64,000 bases of DNA from Phocoena phocoena (Eukaryota; Chordata; Mammalia; Artiodactyla; Phocoenidae): positions 69,803,223 through 69,867,222 of the forward strand of contig NC_089230.1 in the NCBI RefSeq assembly GCF_963924675.1. Direction: 5' to 3'. A program made the translations under genes and the position numbers. Shown here piece after piece: positions 58,021-64,000 of this stretch (its first letter is position 1; each line of letters opens with the position of its first letter). Below the pieces are notes generated by a model. It saw only the letters and a program-made list of their open reading frames with translations. It was not told where the DNA came from and did not search any database.

Positions 58021-59350
58021 AAGAGAGAGAGAGAGACATGTGGAAGGAATGGAGGGAAGACGGGAAGGAAGGAAGAAAAGAGAGAGGGAAGGGAAAGAGG
58101 GAGAGGAGGAGGGAGGGATGGAGAGAGGGGAAGGGAGAGGAGGGGGGAAGAAATCGAGGGAGGAGAGAGTGCTTGCAAGAGCACGGGGGCCTGTCGCTTC
58201 TAGGGCACCACAGTCCTGGGATGCTGCAGGGTTAGGGCTTGAGCCCAGAGTTCCAGCTTCTGCCACCTGTGAACCTACCAATCAAGTCCTGTCACCTTGA
58301 TCTGTGAAGGCCTTATTTACATTACATTGTTTATGCTTAAAATTTTTATATGCATGTTGCTTTTTGATGTACAATGACTTTTAGTTGGGCCTCAGTAACC
58401 TTTTATATATTTGAATGTGTATGTTATATATATTTATAATTTACATAAGTGAATGGAATTGACATACTCATGAAACCAATAAATTACTCTTAGTAAATGT
58501 CTCTTTGCATGGAGGCAACCAAAATGTCCATCAACAGATGAATGGATAAAGAAGATGTAGTACATATACACATTGGAATACTATTTGGCCATCAAAAAGG
58601 ATGAAATAATGCCAATTGCAGCAACATGGATGGACCTAGAGATTATCATACTAAGTGAAGCAAGTCAGACAGAGAAAGACAAATATCATATGACATCACT
58701 CATATGCGGAATCTAACTTAAAATGATATAAATGAACTTATTTACAAAACAGAAATAGACTCACAGACATGGAAAACAAACTTACGGTTACCAAAGTGGA
58801 AAGCAGGGGACGGACAAATTCGGAGTTTGGGATTAACATACACACTACTGTGTATAAAACAGATAACCAACAAGGACCTACTGAATAGCACAGGGAACTC
58901 TACTCAATAGCTTGTAATAACCTATAATGGAAAAGAATCTAAAAGAATGTACATATATATATAACTGAATCACTTTGCTGTAAACCTGAAACTAACACAA
59001 CATTGTAAATCAACTGTATTTCAATAAAATGTTTTAAAAAGTCTCTTTGAGTAACATTTATACATGTTACCACTCAGTGTGCACCACCTATGTACATTAT
59101 TACATGTATATATTATGCTATATATGTAACGTATATTATCTAGCCCTCCCGCTGCCATTACCTGTGTAAAGAAACGTGTTGGAATGTCCTCCCACCACTA
59201 CGTCCACGCCCTTCACTTTCTGAGCGATGAGTTTATCCGTTTCAAAACCAGAATGTCCCAGTGCAATAATTTTGTTCACATTTAGAGTTTTTAGCTTATC
59301 TACTTCAGGTTGCAGTGCAGTGATTTCATCTTCGAATACTAAATTCGTTC
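36502..59350 (-). CDS. NT5E: NT5E (CD73) ecto-5'-nucleotidase, 3' part (7 exons)
   Basis: Minus-strand CDS: complement(join(36502..36665, 39571..39771, 41109..41258, 42049..42154, 43770..43924, 45077..45274, 59162..59350)), 1163 bp with a continuous frame and GT-AG introns. Known enzyme: GPI-anchored, dimeric, zinc-dependent, hydrolyses extracellular AMP to adenosine. On the human length of 574 residues the segment starts at Gly188, and the catalytic landmarks fall on register: His220 (ALGHSGFE), His243 and Asn245 (GGHSNTF), Arg354 (SCRFREC), Asn390 and Arg395 (LNGGSIRSP), Phe417 (PFGGTF), Phe500 and Asp506 ([10 protein letters not shown]). N-glycosylation sequons at 311, 333 and 403 are present. 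The C-terminus has a hydrophobic tail ending VLYQ after the GPI site at Ser549. Exons 1-2 lie beyond 64 kb. No disabling change is seen. Confidence 0.97.
36666..37196 (-). other. NT5E last intron, proximal part
   Basis: Unassigned intronic sequence between exon 9 and the SINE. No coding signal. Confidence 0.5.
37216..37420 (+). repeat. CHR-type SINE, short form, with TSD
   Basis: GGGCTTCCCTGGTGGTGCAG through GCCCGCGTACCGC and a poly(A) tail. Flanked by AAAAAATGCCACACTACA at 37198-37215 and 37421-37438. Confidence 0.93.
37439..38450 (+). repeat. L1 3' end, sense
   Basis: ORF2-like nucleotide words (ACTACCATATGATCCAGCAA, GTGTCCATCAGTGGAAGAAT, CAATGGAATACTCTTCAGCC), then a 3' UTR ending ATATGTCAATTATACCTCAATAAAA. 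Old L1M-type copy, antisense to NT5E, in its last intron. Confidence 0.82.
38487..38645 (+). repeat. MER5A-like hAT transposon remnant
   Basis: Begins CTGCAGTGGTTCTCACCC, has TTAGAATCACTGGAAGAG and AGTGATTCTAATGAAGAGCC, and ends near GGTTGAGAAGCC, so inverted-repeat-like ends are visible (CAGTGGTTCTCA / GGTTGAGAA). Confidence 0.75.
38646..39570 (-). other. NT5E last intron, distal part
   Basis: No repeat or exon recognised between the MER5A-like copy and exon 8. Confidence 0.45.
39571..39771 (-). CDS. NT5E: NT5E exon 8 (probable numbering)
   Basis: 201 bp encoding [40 protein letters not shown] and [20 protein letters not shown], ending HDS. Phe500 and Asp506 are present. This is the exon missing from the human splice form CD73S if I recall correctly. 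Position 503 is Lys instead of Asn as remembered in human. Confidence 0.95.
39772..41108 (-). other. NT5E intron between exons 7 and 8
   Basis: Unassigned sequence; overlapping short ORFs at 40165-40505 have no recognisable product. No SINE here, unlike the neighbouring introns. Confidence 0.45.
41109..41258 (-). CDS. NT5E: NT5E exon 7 (probable numbering)
   Basis: 150 bp encoding [40 protein letters not shown] and STGEFLQVG. Phe417, which stacks on the adenine ring in the human enzyme, is present. Donor GTAAGT on the minus strand at forward 41107-41108. Confidence 0.95.
41259..42048 (-). other. NT5E intron between exons 6 and 7
   Basis: Contains one SINE (41629-41744). The rest is unassigned. 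Confidence 0.5.
41629..41744 (-). repeat. Short tRNA-derived SINE with perfect TSD
   Basis: GGCCATGCCGCATGGCATGTGG ... GGATCGCCAGGGACGTCCC. Perfect 15-base TSD AAGATGGGCAATTTT (41614-41628, 41745-41759). It lies in sense relative to NT5E. Confidence 0.92.
42049..42154 (-). CDS. NT5E: NT5E exon 6 (probable numbering)
   Basis: 106 bp encoding [20 protein letters not shown] and [15 protein letters not shown]. It holds Asn390 and Arg395 of the nucleotide pocket and starts the Asn403 sequon. Two positions differ from the human protein as I remember it: Ser380 (Phe) and Ser393 (Gly). Confidence 0.95.
42155..43769 (-). other. NT5E intron between exons 5 and 6
   Basis: Holds one SINE (43456-43566) and a MIR/L2-like phrase at 43020-43085 (TTGGCAGACATTTATTGAGTG). 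The stretch 42750-42850 repeats words seen at 41340-41415 (GGAGACACRGGGC, GGCAGCACAGCTGC, TGACRCTTAG), suggesting a small intragenic duplication. Confidence 0.45.
43456..43566 (-). repeat. Short tRNA-derived SINE (second subfamily)
   Basis: TTTTGGCGGCACTGCGCAGC ... GGATCGAACC ... GGACCGCCAGGGAAGTCC, antisense on the + strand. Diverged TSD (AAGGCTTCTGTCCTT / AAGGCTGCCGTTCTT). Confidence 0.87.
43770..43924 (-). CDS. NT5E: NT5E exon 5 (probable numbering)
   Basis: 155 bp encoding [40 protein letters not shown] and [11 protein letters not shown]. It carries Cys353/358/365, the substrate-contacting Arg354 and the Asn333 sequon. The last codon is GTG (Val) where I recall Met in human. Ends in phase 0. 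Confidence 0.95.
43925..45076 (-). other. NT5E intron between exons 4 and 5
   Basis: Contains the young SINE at 44406-44622. The rest is unassigned. Confidence 0.5.
44406..44622 (+). repeat. CHR-type SINE, short form, young, with TSD
   Basis: GGGGCTTCCCTGGTGGTGCAG through CCCGCATATCGC and a run of about 24 A. Perfect 16-base TSD TGAAATGCATGACATG (44390-44405, 44623-44638). Antisense to NT5E, so its T run and AG dinucleotides face the NT5E transcript. Confidence 0.94.
45077..45274 (-). CDS. NT5E: NT5E exon 4 (probable numbering)
   Basis: 198 bp encoding [40 protein letters not shown] and the sequon-bearing [11 protein letters not shown] (Asn311). It covers the end of the metal domain and the linker. 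Separated from exon 3 by a 13.9 kb intron. The first residue after the split Gly is Thr where I recall Asn in human. Confidence 0.95.
45590..45700 (+). repeat. MIR element
   Basis: CCAAGCCACTTCACCTCACT, GCTTCAGTTTCCCCATCTGT and AAAATGGGCATAATAACGG match the MIR core order. Confidence 0.75.
46000..46503 (+). pseudogene. RPL17: RPL17 processed pseudogene, 5'-truncated
   Basis: Retrocopy of ribosomal protein L17 (uL22) inside an NT5E intron, antisense to NT5E. Homology starts at [16 protein letters not shown] in one frame; about 7 codons (the IKGMHI part) are lost with a frameshift, then [71 protein letters not shown] and [10 protein letters not shown] follow. A one-base shift precedes the original stop (ctg aag aaa caa aaa ctt ... 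taa). An AATAAA and a poly(A) run at about 46483-46501 mark the 3' end. No introns and disabled, so it is a processed pseudogene. Confidence 0.93.
46579..46744 (+). repeat. Short tRNA-derived SINE, sense, TSD
   Basis: TGGGACTTCCCTGGTGGTCA through GACCCGGCACAGCCAAATTA. Flanked by AAACTCTCTT (46569-46578, 46745-46754). It splits an old MIR-like piece (GAGGATTAAACATTTAAAC ... CTGCCTGGCACATAATAGAT). Confidence 0.87.
46885..46940 (+). repeat. L1 3' terminus, very short
   Basis: GAAATTAACACAACATTGTA and AATCAACTATACTCAATAAAA: only the last ~50 bases of an L1 before its tail. Severely 5'-truncated insertion. Confidence 0.75.
49450..49630 (+). repeat. MIR-like element
   Basis: TTGTTTCAGTTTATTCATCTGTAAAAGGAG, CACCTGCCTGAGAGGTTG and CGAGAATTAAAGAAGTT fit the MIR core. 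Confidence 0.65.
51658..52005 (+). repeat. Candidate solo LTR (ERV1-like), low certainty
   Basis: Starts TGTGAAAGTAACCAGATCAG and ends shortly after TTGCCAAATAAAAGCCTACTG, a TG-start with a poly(A) signal near the 3' end and a C-rich U3-like body, as in gammaretrovirus-type solo LTRs. No internal genes are attached. Target duplications were not found. Confidence 0.35.
52190..52480 (+). repeat. L1 3' end, sense
   Basis: GTTTGGGATTAGCAGATGCA, AACAAGGTCCTACTGTAGAG, TGTACAGCAGAAATTAACAC and the AATTAAAAAAA tail mark the L1 3' UTR. AATATATATATGTA / AATATATGTA at the two ends may be its TSD. Confidence 0.87.
52486..52845 (+). repeat. CHR-type SINE, long form, sense
   Basis: GGGCTTCCCTAGTGGCACAG ... 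GGGTTCGAGCCC ... CCCAACGCAGCCATAAATAAAC with an A-rich tail. It sits a few bases after the L1 tail. Confidence 0.9.
53667..53876 (+). repeat. CHR-type SINE, short form, sense
   Basis: GGGGCTTCCCTGGTGGCACAG through GCCCGCGTATGGC and a poly(A) run. TSD not clear. Confidence 0.9.
54000..54180. repeat. MIR-like element
   Basis: ACCTCATTTAATCCGTATGA, AGCTGAAGCTCAGAGTGGTT and AAGTAACATGTCTGAGGTC fit an old MIR-type element. Confidence 0.5.
55141..55267 (-). repeat. Short tRNA-derived SINE (second subfamily)
   Basis: T run, then GGCCACGCCATGCGTCATGT ... GGATCAAACCC ... GGACCACCAGGGAAGTCCCC, antisense on the + strand. Confidence 0.87.
57430..57630 (-). repeat. CHR-type SINE, short form, antisense
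   Basis: TGTGGTATGCAGCCCTCTCAC through CACCACCAGGGAAGCC. Flanks CTGCTTTGGGT and CTGTTTTGGGT (57419-57429, 57631-57641) are a one-mismatch TSD. Confidence 0.9.
57970..58172. repeat. (GA)n and purine-only tract
   Basis: About 70 bp of near-perfect GA repeat followed by about 130 bp of almost pure G/A (GGAAGG, GAGGAGG units) on the + strand. Minus-strand Ser/Leu-rich ORFs (57913-58281) are simply translations of this tract. Confidence 0.93.
58508..59040 (+). repeat. L1 3' end, sense, with TSD
   Basis: CATGGAGGCAACCAAAATGTCC, GGACCTAGAGATTATCATAC and the 3' UTR through TGTATTTCAATAAAATG. Flanked by GTCTCTTTG (58499-58507, 59041-59049). 5'-truncated, 120 bp from NT5E exon 3. Confidence 0.9.
59162..59350 (-). 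CDS. NT5E: NT5E exon 3 (probable numbering)
   Basis: 189 bp encoding [20 protein letters not shown], then the HSGFE metal-site region (His220) and [13 protein letters not shown] with His243/Asn245. It enters with one carried base (split Gly188). The acceptor is forward 59351-59352 (CT), the donor forward 59160-59161 (AC). It completes the N-terminal metallophosphoesterase domain. Confidence 0.95.
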
Positions 59351-59699
59351 CTAAGGAAGAAAATAAATATGGACATTTATTGACAACAATTTTTATCATA
59401 TTGCTTATTATACAAGCATACCAAATAAAAACACCTTAATCTCCTAAAGCTCTTAAATTACTAAGACCAAAACTTATTTATAAATTCAGTATAAAACCTC
59501 TACAAAGCCAATAAAAATCCACATCAATATGTTCAGTTGCATTTGCTTCATGTTGCACCGGTTTAAGGTTGTGGATGATATTACGTTACTCACATTCCAA
59601 CAGTGAGGAGGCTTCAGATTTGGAATCTCTCTATTTTTTTACATCTATTTGTATATTTAGACTTCCATCAGGCCAGTGCTGAGCGTGGCTGAGCACATA

Positions 59700-59795
59700 A
59701 GCACGATGGGCTGTATCTACGCCAAGTCACCATGCTGCACGCCTTAAACCCATACAGGTGCTGGATGTCAATCATATCTCAATAAAACTGAAAAA
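59700..59795 (+). repeat. L1 3' end-like fragment
   Basis: ACCCATACAGGTGCTGGATG, TCAATCATATCTCAATAAAACTG resembles a short old L1 terminus. Confidence 0.5.
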
Positions 59796-60662
59796 GACCA
59801 ACCAGATTAGCTACTCTACGGCTTTGTCTGCAAGTTCAACATCATCAGTCTTCCCACTTGAAACTCTGTCGGCAACTAGCCCTTGAATGCCAGTCGTATG
59901 ACACCGTTGACAACTCTGTCTTGTTCACTGGCTAAGATCAGCATTCGAGCATCACGGAGCTCTGATTAGATTGCAGCGGGCAGGGGCGGGGAGGGGGGGT
60001 GTCCCATCCAAGGACTGCTGACCCTGGGAGCGTGCGCATCCTTCCCTGGAGGCTCGCCCTGCACGCGGTGGGAGCGGAAGCTTGACCGCTGGGGCAGCTG
60101 GTGAGTATGGGTGTGACTCCCCAGCTGGGTGCTCTGTGTGTCGCAGGCACGTGCTACCCCTGTGGCCAAACCCCAGCGCAGCTTGAGGGCTTATGGCTCT
60201 AACTGGCACACAGGTGACTGCAAACACAGACACGCTGCCCTGAAGTCACATCCAGCCACCTGTGACTCGGGACCCTCTAGAGGATCCAGACTCCCTTATG
60301 CAAGTATCTCAGAACCATCTTTCAAATGAAAATGCTGAAACATGAATCAGTCTCGTAATGCTCTTTCGAAACCCAGGAGTCTGCCATCTCCAGTGTGAAA
60401 AGTATTCAACTCTCTAAGGAGCTACAGGACTGTTAAACGCATCCCTTTTGATGCCGTGGGGTTTGGGGGTCTCCGTGTGCTCCAGTGGGGAACTCTGGAG
60501 TCTCTCGAATCAGTCAAGCCAACACGTGCCAGTGAGCACATAAAATAAACAGCACGGCTGATGGCAAAGCCGGGGGCATTCCAGACGGATGGCCTGAAAA
60601 CGAGTGGCGCACAGATGTGGGGTGGGACCCGCAGTGCTGTAAGTAACTCACAGGCAACATTT
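59796..60662 (-). other. NT5E intron, nothing recognised
   Basis: GC-moderate intronic sequence with overlapping short ORFs on both strands (59938-60329). No domain or exon recognised; NT5E exon 2 is not here. Confidence 0.45.
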
Positions 60663-60677
60663 AAAAATCAAGAGGTG

Positions 60678-61052
60678 ATGTCTGCAGGGCAGAAATAGAG
60701 ACACAGACGTAGAGAACAAACGTATGAACGAACACCAAAGGGGGAAAGGGAGGGTGGGGTGAATGGGGAGATTGGGATTGATATATATACACTAACATGC
60801 ATAAAACAGATAACTAATGAGAACCTGCTGTATAGCACAGGGAGCTCTACTTAATGCTCTGTGGTGACCTAAACGGGAAGGAAATCCGAAAAAGAGGGGA
60901 TATATGTATACATAGAGCTGATTCATTTTGCTGTACAGCAGAAACTAACACAACATTGTAAAGCAACTATACTCCAATTAAAAAAAAAAGAAACCATCTA
61001 TCGAATCCTACTTTACTTTTGAAAAGTAAATAAATATTGATTTTTTTCAAAA
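60678..61052 (+). mobile_element. 5'-truncated L1 with candidate 3' transduction
   Basis: The L1 3' UTR (GCAGGGCAGAAATAGAGACA ... CAACTATACTCCAATT) ends in an A run at about 60979-60989. About 60 bp of non-L1 sequence follows (GAAACCATCTATCGAATCCT ...) carrying AAATAAATATT, then a second A run. The whole block is flanked by the perfect 15-base TSD AAAAATCAAGAGGTG (60663-60677, 61053-61067). Two A tails inside one TSD is the mark of an L1 3' transduction. Confidence 0.8.
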
Positions 61053-61067
61053 AAAAATCAAGAGGTG

Positions 61068-62080
61068 TAACAGCTTGGCCACCATTGTCTGCCATGAGGC
61101 CATCAAGAATAATATGCTTCTTGCCAGTCACCCCAAGAAGCTCAGGGCTCCCAGGTCACCCCCAGTGCCATGTCACCATCTCTGTGAGCTGCTCATTGAG
61201 TCTCTCCTTAAAACGACAAGGTGAGCCCACCCCTATGCCCCACTTGCCACCCCGTCTCCTGCTTAATTTCTCTCTATATCATTTATCACCTTCTGGCACC
61301 AAACATTTTCCTCATTTATTTCTTCTCCCACTAAACGTGAAGTTCCAGTGGGCAGGGCTTTTTTGGGGGTCAGTATCTCTGATGCCTAGAACAGTGCCTG
61401 GCACAGAGGCAAGCTCTCAGGGGAATGAATGAATGAATAACTGAAGAAATGTTTGCTGAGACTTTCAGACAACGCTACTGTCCTCTACTTCAGTGTGGCT
61501 GGCAAGAAGAAAGAAAAAAGTTGAGAGAAAGGCCTCTGAGGACAAAGGAATGTGTTCTCCTAACACATCAGAAACCTCACAGGATCGGTCATCTCACATA
61601 CAGAAAGCATGGGATATATTTCAGTATATCATGAGGGGAGTGAGAGGAAGTCCATTATCTAGCTAAAATAAATTAAACGTGCTAGAAATACAAATTATAC
61701 TTGTGGGTCACCAGCACGGGAGGAATGAGGCTGGATTTGGGGTCAGAGGTCTGTAGGGGGAGCCGGGCTGCTGGGACTGTGGTCTTGGGAGAAGCAAGTG
61801 TCCTTCTCCACCCCTGCCCAGCTCCTGCCCTGGCCCCTGCATGGTGCAGCCTTTCTCTCCTGAGAGCTGCTGGAAAGAGCATGGCCCCTTCGGAGCCCCT
61901 GTCTGTTGTAACCTGGTAAAGAACTAAGACAGGGTGCTGTCAGAGTCCCAGACAGGGTGGTCTGAGCTCTGAAGCCCTTTGTCTCTCCACCACCCCACTC
62001 CCCTTCTATCTTTTTACTGGTGACTATTTAAAAAATTTTTTTTAAAAGTCTTTATTGAATTTGTTACCATACTGCTTCTG
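61068..62080 (-). other. NT5E intron, mostly unassigned
   Basis: A MIR/L2-like end is at 61330-61440 (AACAGTGCCTGGCACAGAGG ... GAATGAATGAATAA). The rest is unassigned. Confidence 0.45.
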
Positions 62081-62084
62081 TTTT

Positions 62085-62202
62085 ATGTCTTGGTTTTTTG
62101 GCTGCGAGGCATGTGGGATCTTAACTCCCCAATCAGGGATCGAACCCGCACCCCCTGCATTGGAAGGCAAAGTCTTAACCAGTGGACCGCCAGGGAAGTC
62201 CC
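62085..62202 (-). repeat. Short tRNA-derived SINE (second subfamily)
   Basis: TTGGTTTTTTGGCTGCGAGG ... GGATCGAACCCGCACCCC ... GGACCGCCAGGGAAGTCCC. Confidence 0.87.
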
Positions 62203-63115
62203 TTTCTTAGAACCCATGTTCCAGAAAACAACACCCAGCCACTTTGGGACTGTGGTCCCACACCTGCCTGCTCTCACTAGTCCATTCCAGCAACTTTCAC
62301 TGGGAACCTCCCCTGTGCTGACACCCAGCAGGTCCCTGTCCTCAGGAGCTTGTGTCCTATCACGTGACTCTGACCTCACTCCTGGAATGCCTTTTGCCCC
62401 AGTTGCTTCGCACACCCTGGAGAGGCCAAGCAAGGTCTTCATCGTGTCTGCCTGACCCCCAAGCCGGCCATCACGTCCTTTGCTCACCGGAACCCCTCCC
62501 TCTCCCTCCCTGACTTTGTTTATGACTCTTCTATGGCGTTAATTACATGCCGCCTTAAATGAACTCAAAACCCCCTGGGTGGAACAGACATTATGGAGAC
62601 ACATAATTATTCAGTTATTCAACACGTCCACATCTTTAGCCCAAGATCCTCAGCTGGCCACTCTACTGGGTTCCAGATTTTCACTGAGAGGAGACCCAGC
62701 TCTGTCCTCAGGCTGCTCCAGTCATGCAGGAAGCCCAGAGCGAGGACAAATGTGATGAGGGGGAGGCGTTTTCTGGGGGTGACGGGGACCCCACAGAAGT
62801 GTCCCACCCGAGGGCGCCCTGCGGCAACCGGGCCACATTACTCCAGCCCTACCCATGTCGGTGATTGGTTCACTCTGTAATCGCCACCCTGGCCTCTTGG
62901 CAGGAAAGCCCCAGGTGGTTCAGAGGCAGCATCCCCTGAGCCCCGGGGAAGGTCTGATCAGCCCACACAGCGATGTCTGCAGGGGTGGGGAGAGGAAGAG
63001 GTCAGGCCAGGTGGTGGAGCGCAGCCCGAGACTGTACTCCAGGTCCCTCGGGTGGGACCACATCCCTCTGAGGCAGAAGAGCACTCCTAAGACACTTCAA
63101 AAGCCAGTGCCTCAG
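62203..63115 (-). other. NT5E intron, nothing recognised
   Basis: GC-richer intronic sequence with incidental ORFs. No repeat or exon is clear. Confidence 0.45.
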
Positions 63116-63117
63116 CA

Positions 63118-63176
63118 GAAGCTAGCACACCAGTGTAAAGCAATTACACTCCAATAAAGATATTAAAAGAAAAAAA
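63118..63176 (+). repeat. L1 3' terminus, very short
   Basis: GAAGCTAGCACACCAGTGTA, AAGCAATTACACTCCAATAAAG and an A-rich tail: the last ~50 bases of an L1. AAAGCCAGTG occurs on both sides (63099-63108 and 63174-63183), consistent with a TSD. Confidence 0.8.
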
Positions 63177-63639
63177 GCCAGTGACTCATCACGTCCGTGG
63201 CTGCCCTCTGTGGCTTCACAATGACCTCAGCAACAGCCGGTGACCGTGTGCAAAGGCTTGGTCACCGTGGGATAGACGTCCACCTGCCGCCTGGGGTGCC
63301 TGACAAGCCCCAGGTCCCCAGCCGTGGAGAGCGGCCCAGCCCCGCCTCCAAGCCCTGCAGGACCCTCTGGGCCCCAGAGCCGCTCAAGGCCAACCATTGA
63401 CCTTTTCGTTGTTTCCGACGGTATTTTAAACAGCAGCAAGAAACACGTGACTTTTCTAATTGTTAATTAGATGTCCTTTATCAGTTCATTCTTAACGAAA
63501 ACCCTTACTTCCCTGTTTTCTTCAAATGTGGACAGAACACTGATTTGGATAATTTAGAAAAAAACATCTTTTTGTTTTTACTGCCAAAGTGCTCCTCTAA
63601 AAGTGGCTCAAAAATGTTTTCTGAATGGTCTCAGGGTTA

Positions 63640-63722
63640 TACATATGTGTGTGTGTATAGATATAGCAGATATATATATATCTCTCCTGTATGATGTATA
63701 TACACATACACACACACACACA
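63640..63722. repeat. TG/TA/CA-rich simple repeats
   Basis: GTGTGTGTATAGATATAG, TATATATATATCTCTC and ACACATACACACACACACAC tracts in a row in the NT5E intron. Confidence 0.85.
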
Positions 63723-64000
63723 AGACCATTCAAAAATGTATATATATTTCCCAGAAAGCCAGATACAACAAAGTCATTAAAACTGTAAGAGACAAATAAC
63801 TAAAAACAGAGAAAGCAGAGTTAACTGGACATGTAATAATCATATTAGAAAAGGAAAGTTGAGGTAAATTGAGGTAAAACCCTGGCTCTGGGCTCTGCCT
63901 CCACAGGAAGAAGGGCGTGAGTCACATGGCTCTCATCCTCCAGTGAGTGACTCTGTACTGTTCAGCACTGGATATCAACGGCCCTCCCGTCCAATTCTGA

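Larger units (their letters stand above)
45275..59161 (-). other. NT5E 13.9 kb intron (between exons 3 and 4)
   Basis: Largest intron in the window. Holds the RPL17 retrocopy, MIR-like pieces, five tRNA-derived SINEs, L1 3' ends, a candidate LTR and a purine tract, each listed separately. Remaining segments (47.1-49.4, 50.1-51.6, 55.3-57.4 kb) show only short incidental ORFs on both strands and no recognisable product. Confidence 0.6.

Noticed and set aside
57913..58281. Ser/Leu-rich and Arg/Glu/Gly-rich ORFs on both strands
   Set aside because: Low-complexity translations of the GA purine tract.
2956..62202. tRNA genes suggested by box B-like GGTTCGATCC motifs
   Set aside because: They belong to tRNA-derived SINEs with A tails and TSDs and lack a complete cloverleaf.
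58000..64000. NT5E exons 1-2 or promoter within the window
   Set aside because: I searched the minus strand for the N-terminal metal-site motifs and a CpG-rich promoter and found neither; these must lie beyond 64 kb.
1..64000. CRISPR arrays, operons, phage or intact endogenous retrovirus
   Set aside because: The repeats are dispersed SINE/L1/MIR with TSDs, coding DNA is split by GT-AG introns, and only solo-LTR-like pieces without internal genes are seen.

Overview
The window is nuclear DNA of a mammal, almost certainly a cetacean and probably a toothed whale. Two single-copy genes with vertebrate exon/intron structure are readable. The introns are filled with about two dozen tRNA-derived SINEs of the CHR (cetacean/hippo/ruminant) type, several of them nearly unmutated and flanked by perfect target-site duplications (TSDs). 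L1 3' ends, MIR, MER5A-like and MaLR-like repeats complete the picture. There is no operon structure, CRISPR array, prokaryotic or viral gene cluster.

Layout. (1) 1-23.3 kb, + strand: the 3' portion of SNX14 (sorting nexin 14), as 12 coding exons from 1992 to the stop codon at 23148-23150, with a poly(A) signal at 23293. They encode the last 410 residues: the PX domain, a linker and the C-terminal nexin (PXC) domain. All junctions are GT-AG and all phases join. (2) 23.3-34.6 kb: intergenic. It holds a processed HIBADH pseudogene on the minus strand (24.58-26.0 kb) that was later split by a CHR SINE, ancient repeats, more SINEs and a MaLR-like LTR. (3) 34.65-59.35 kb, - strand: the 3' part of NT5E (CD73, ecto-5'-nucleotidase), as seven coding exons, probably exons 3-9 of 9. 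They encode residues 188-574 if the protein has the human length, followed by a ~1.85 kb 3' UTR. The big intron 45275-59161 contains a 5'-truncated RPL17 retrocopy, L1 and SINE copies and a long purine tract. (4) 59.35-64 kb: NT5E intron with truncated L1 copies, one of which looks like an L1 3' transduction. NT5E exons 1-2 lie beyond 64 kb and the 5' half of SNX14 lies before base 1.

SNX14 and NT5E are convergent (tail to tail, ~11.3 kb apart), the same arrangement as I recall at human 6q14.3. They have no known shared function: SNX14 acts at the ER and lipid droplets, CD73 makes adenosine on the cell surface. I found no convincing new biological system. The most interesting items are evolutionary: the L1 3' transduction candidate, the nested HIBADH retrocopy, the very young SINE insertions, and possible CD73 substitutions near the substrate pocket.
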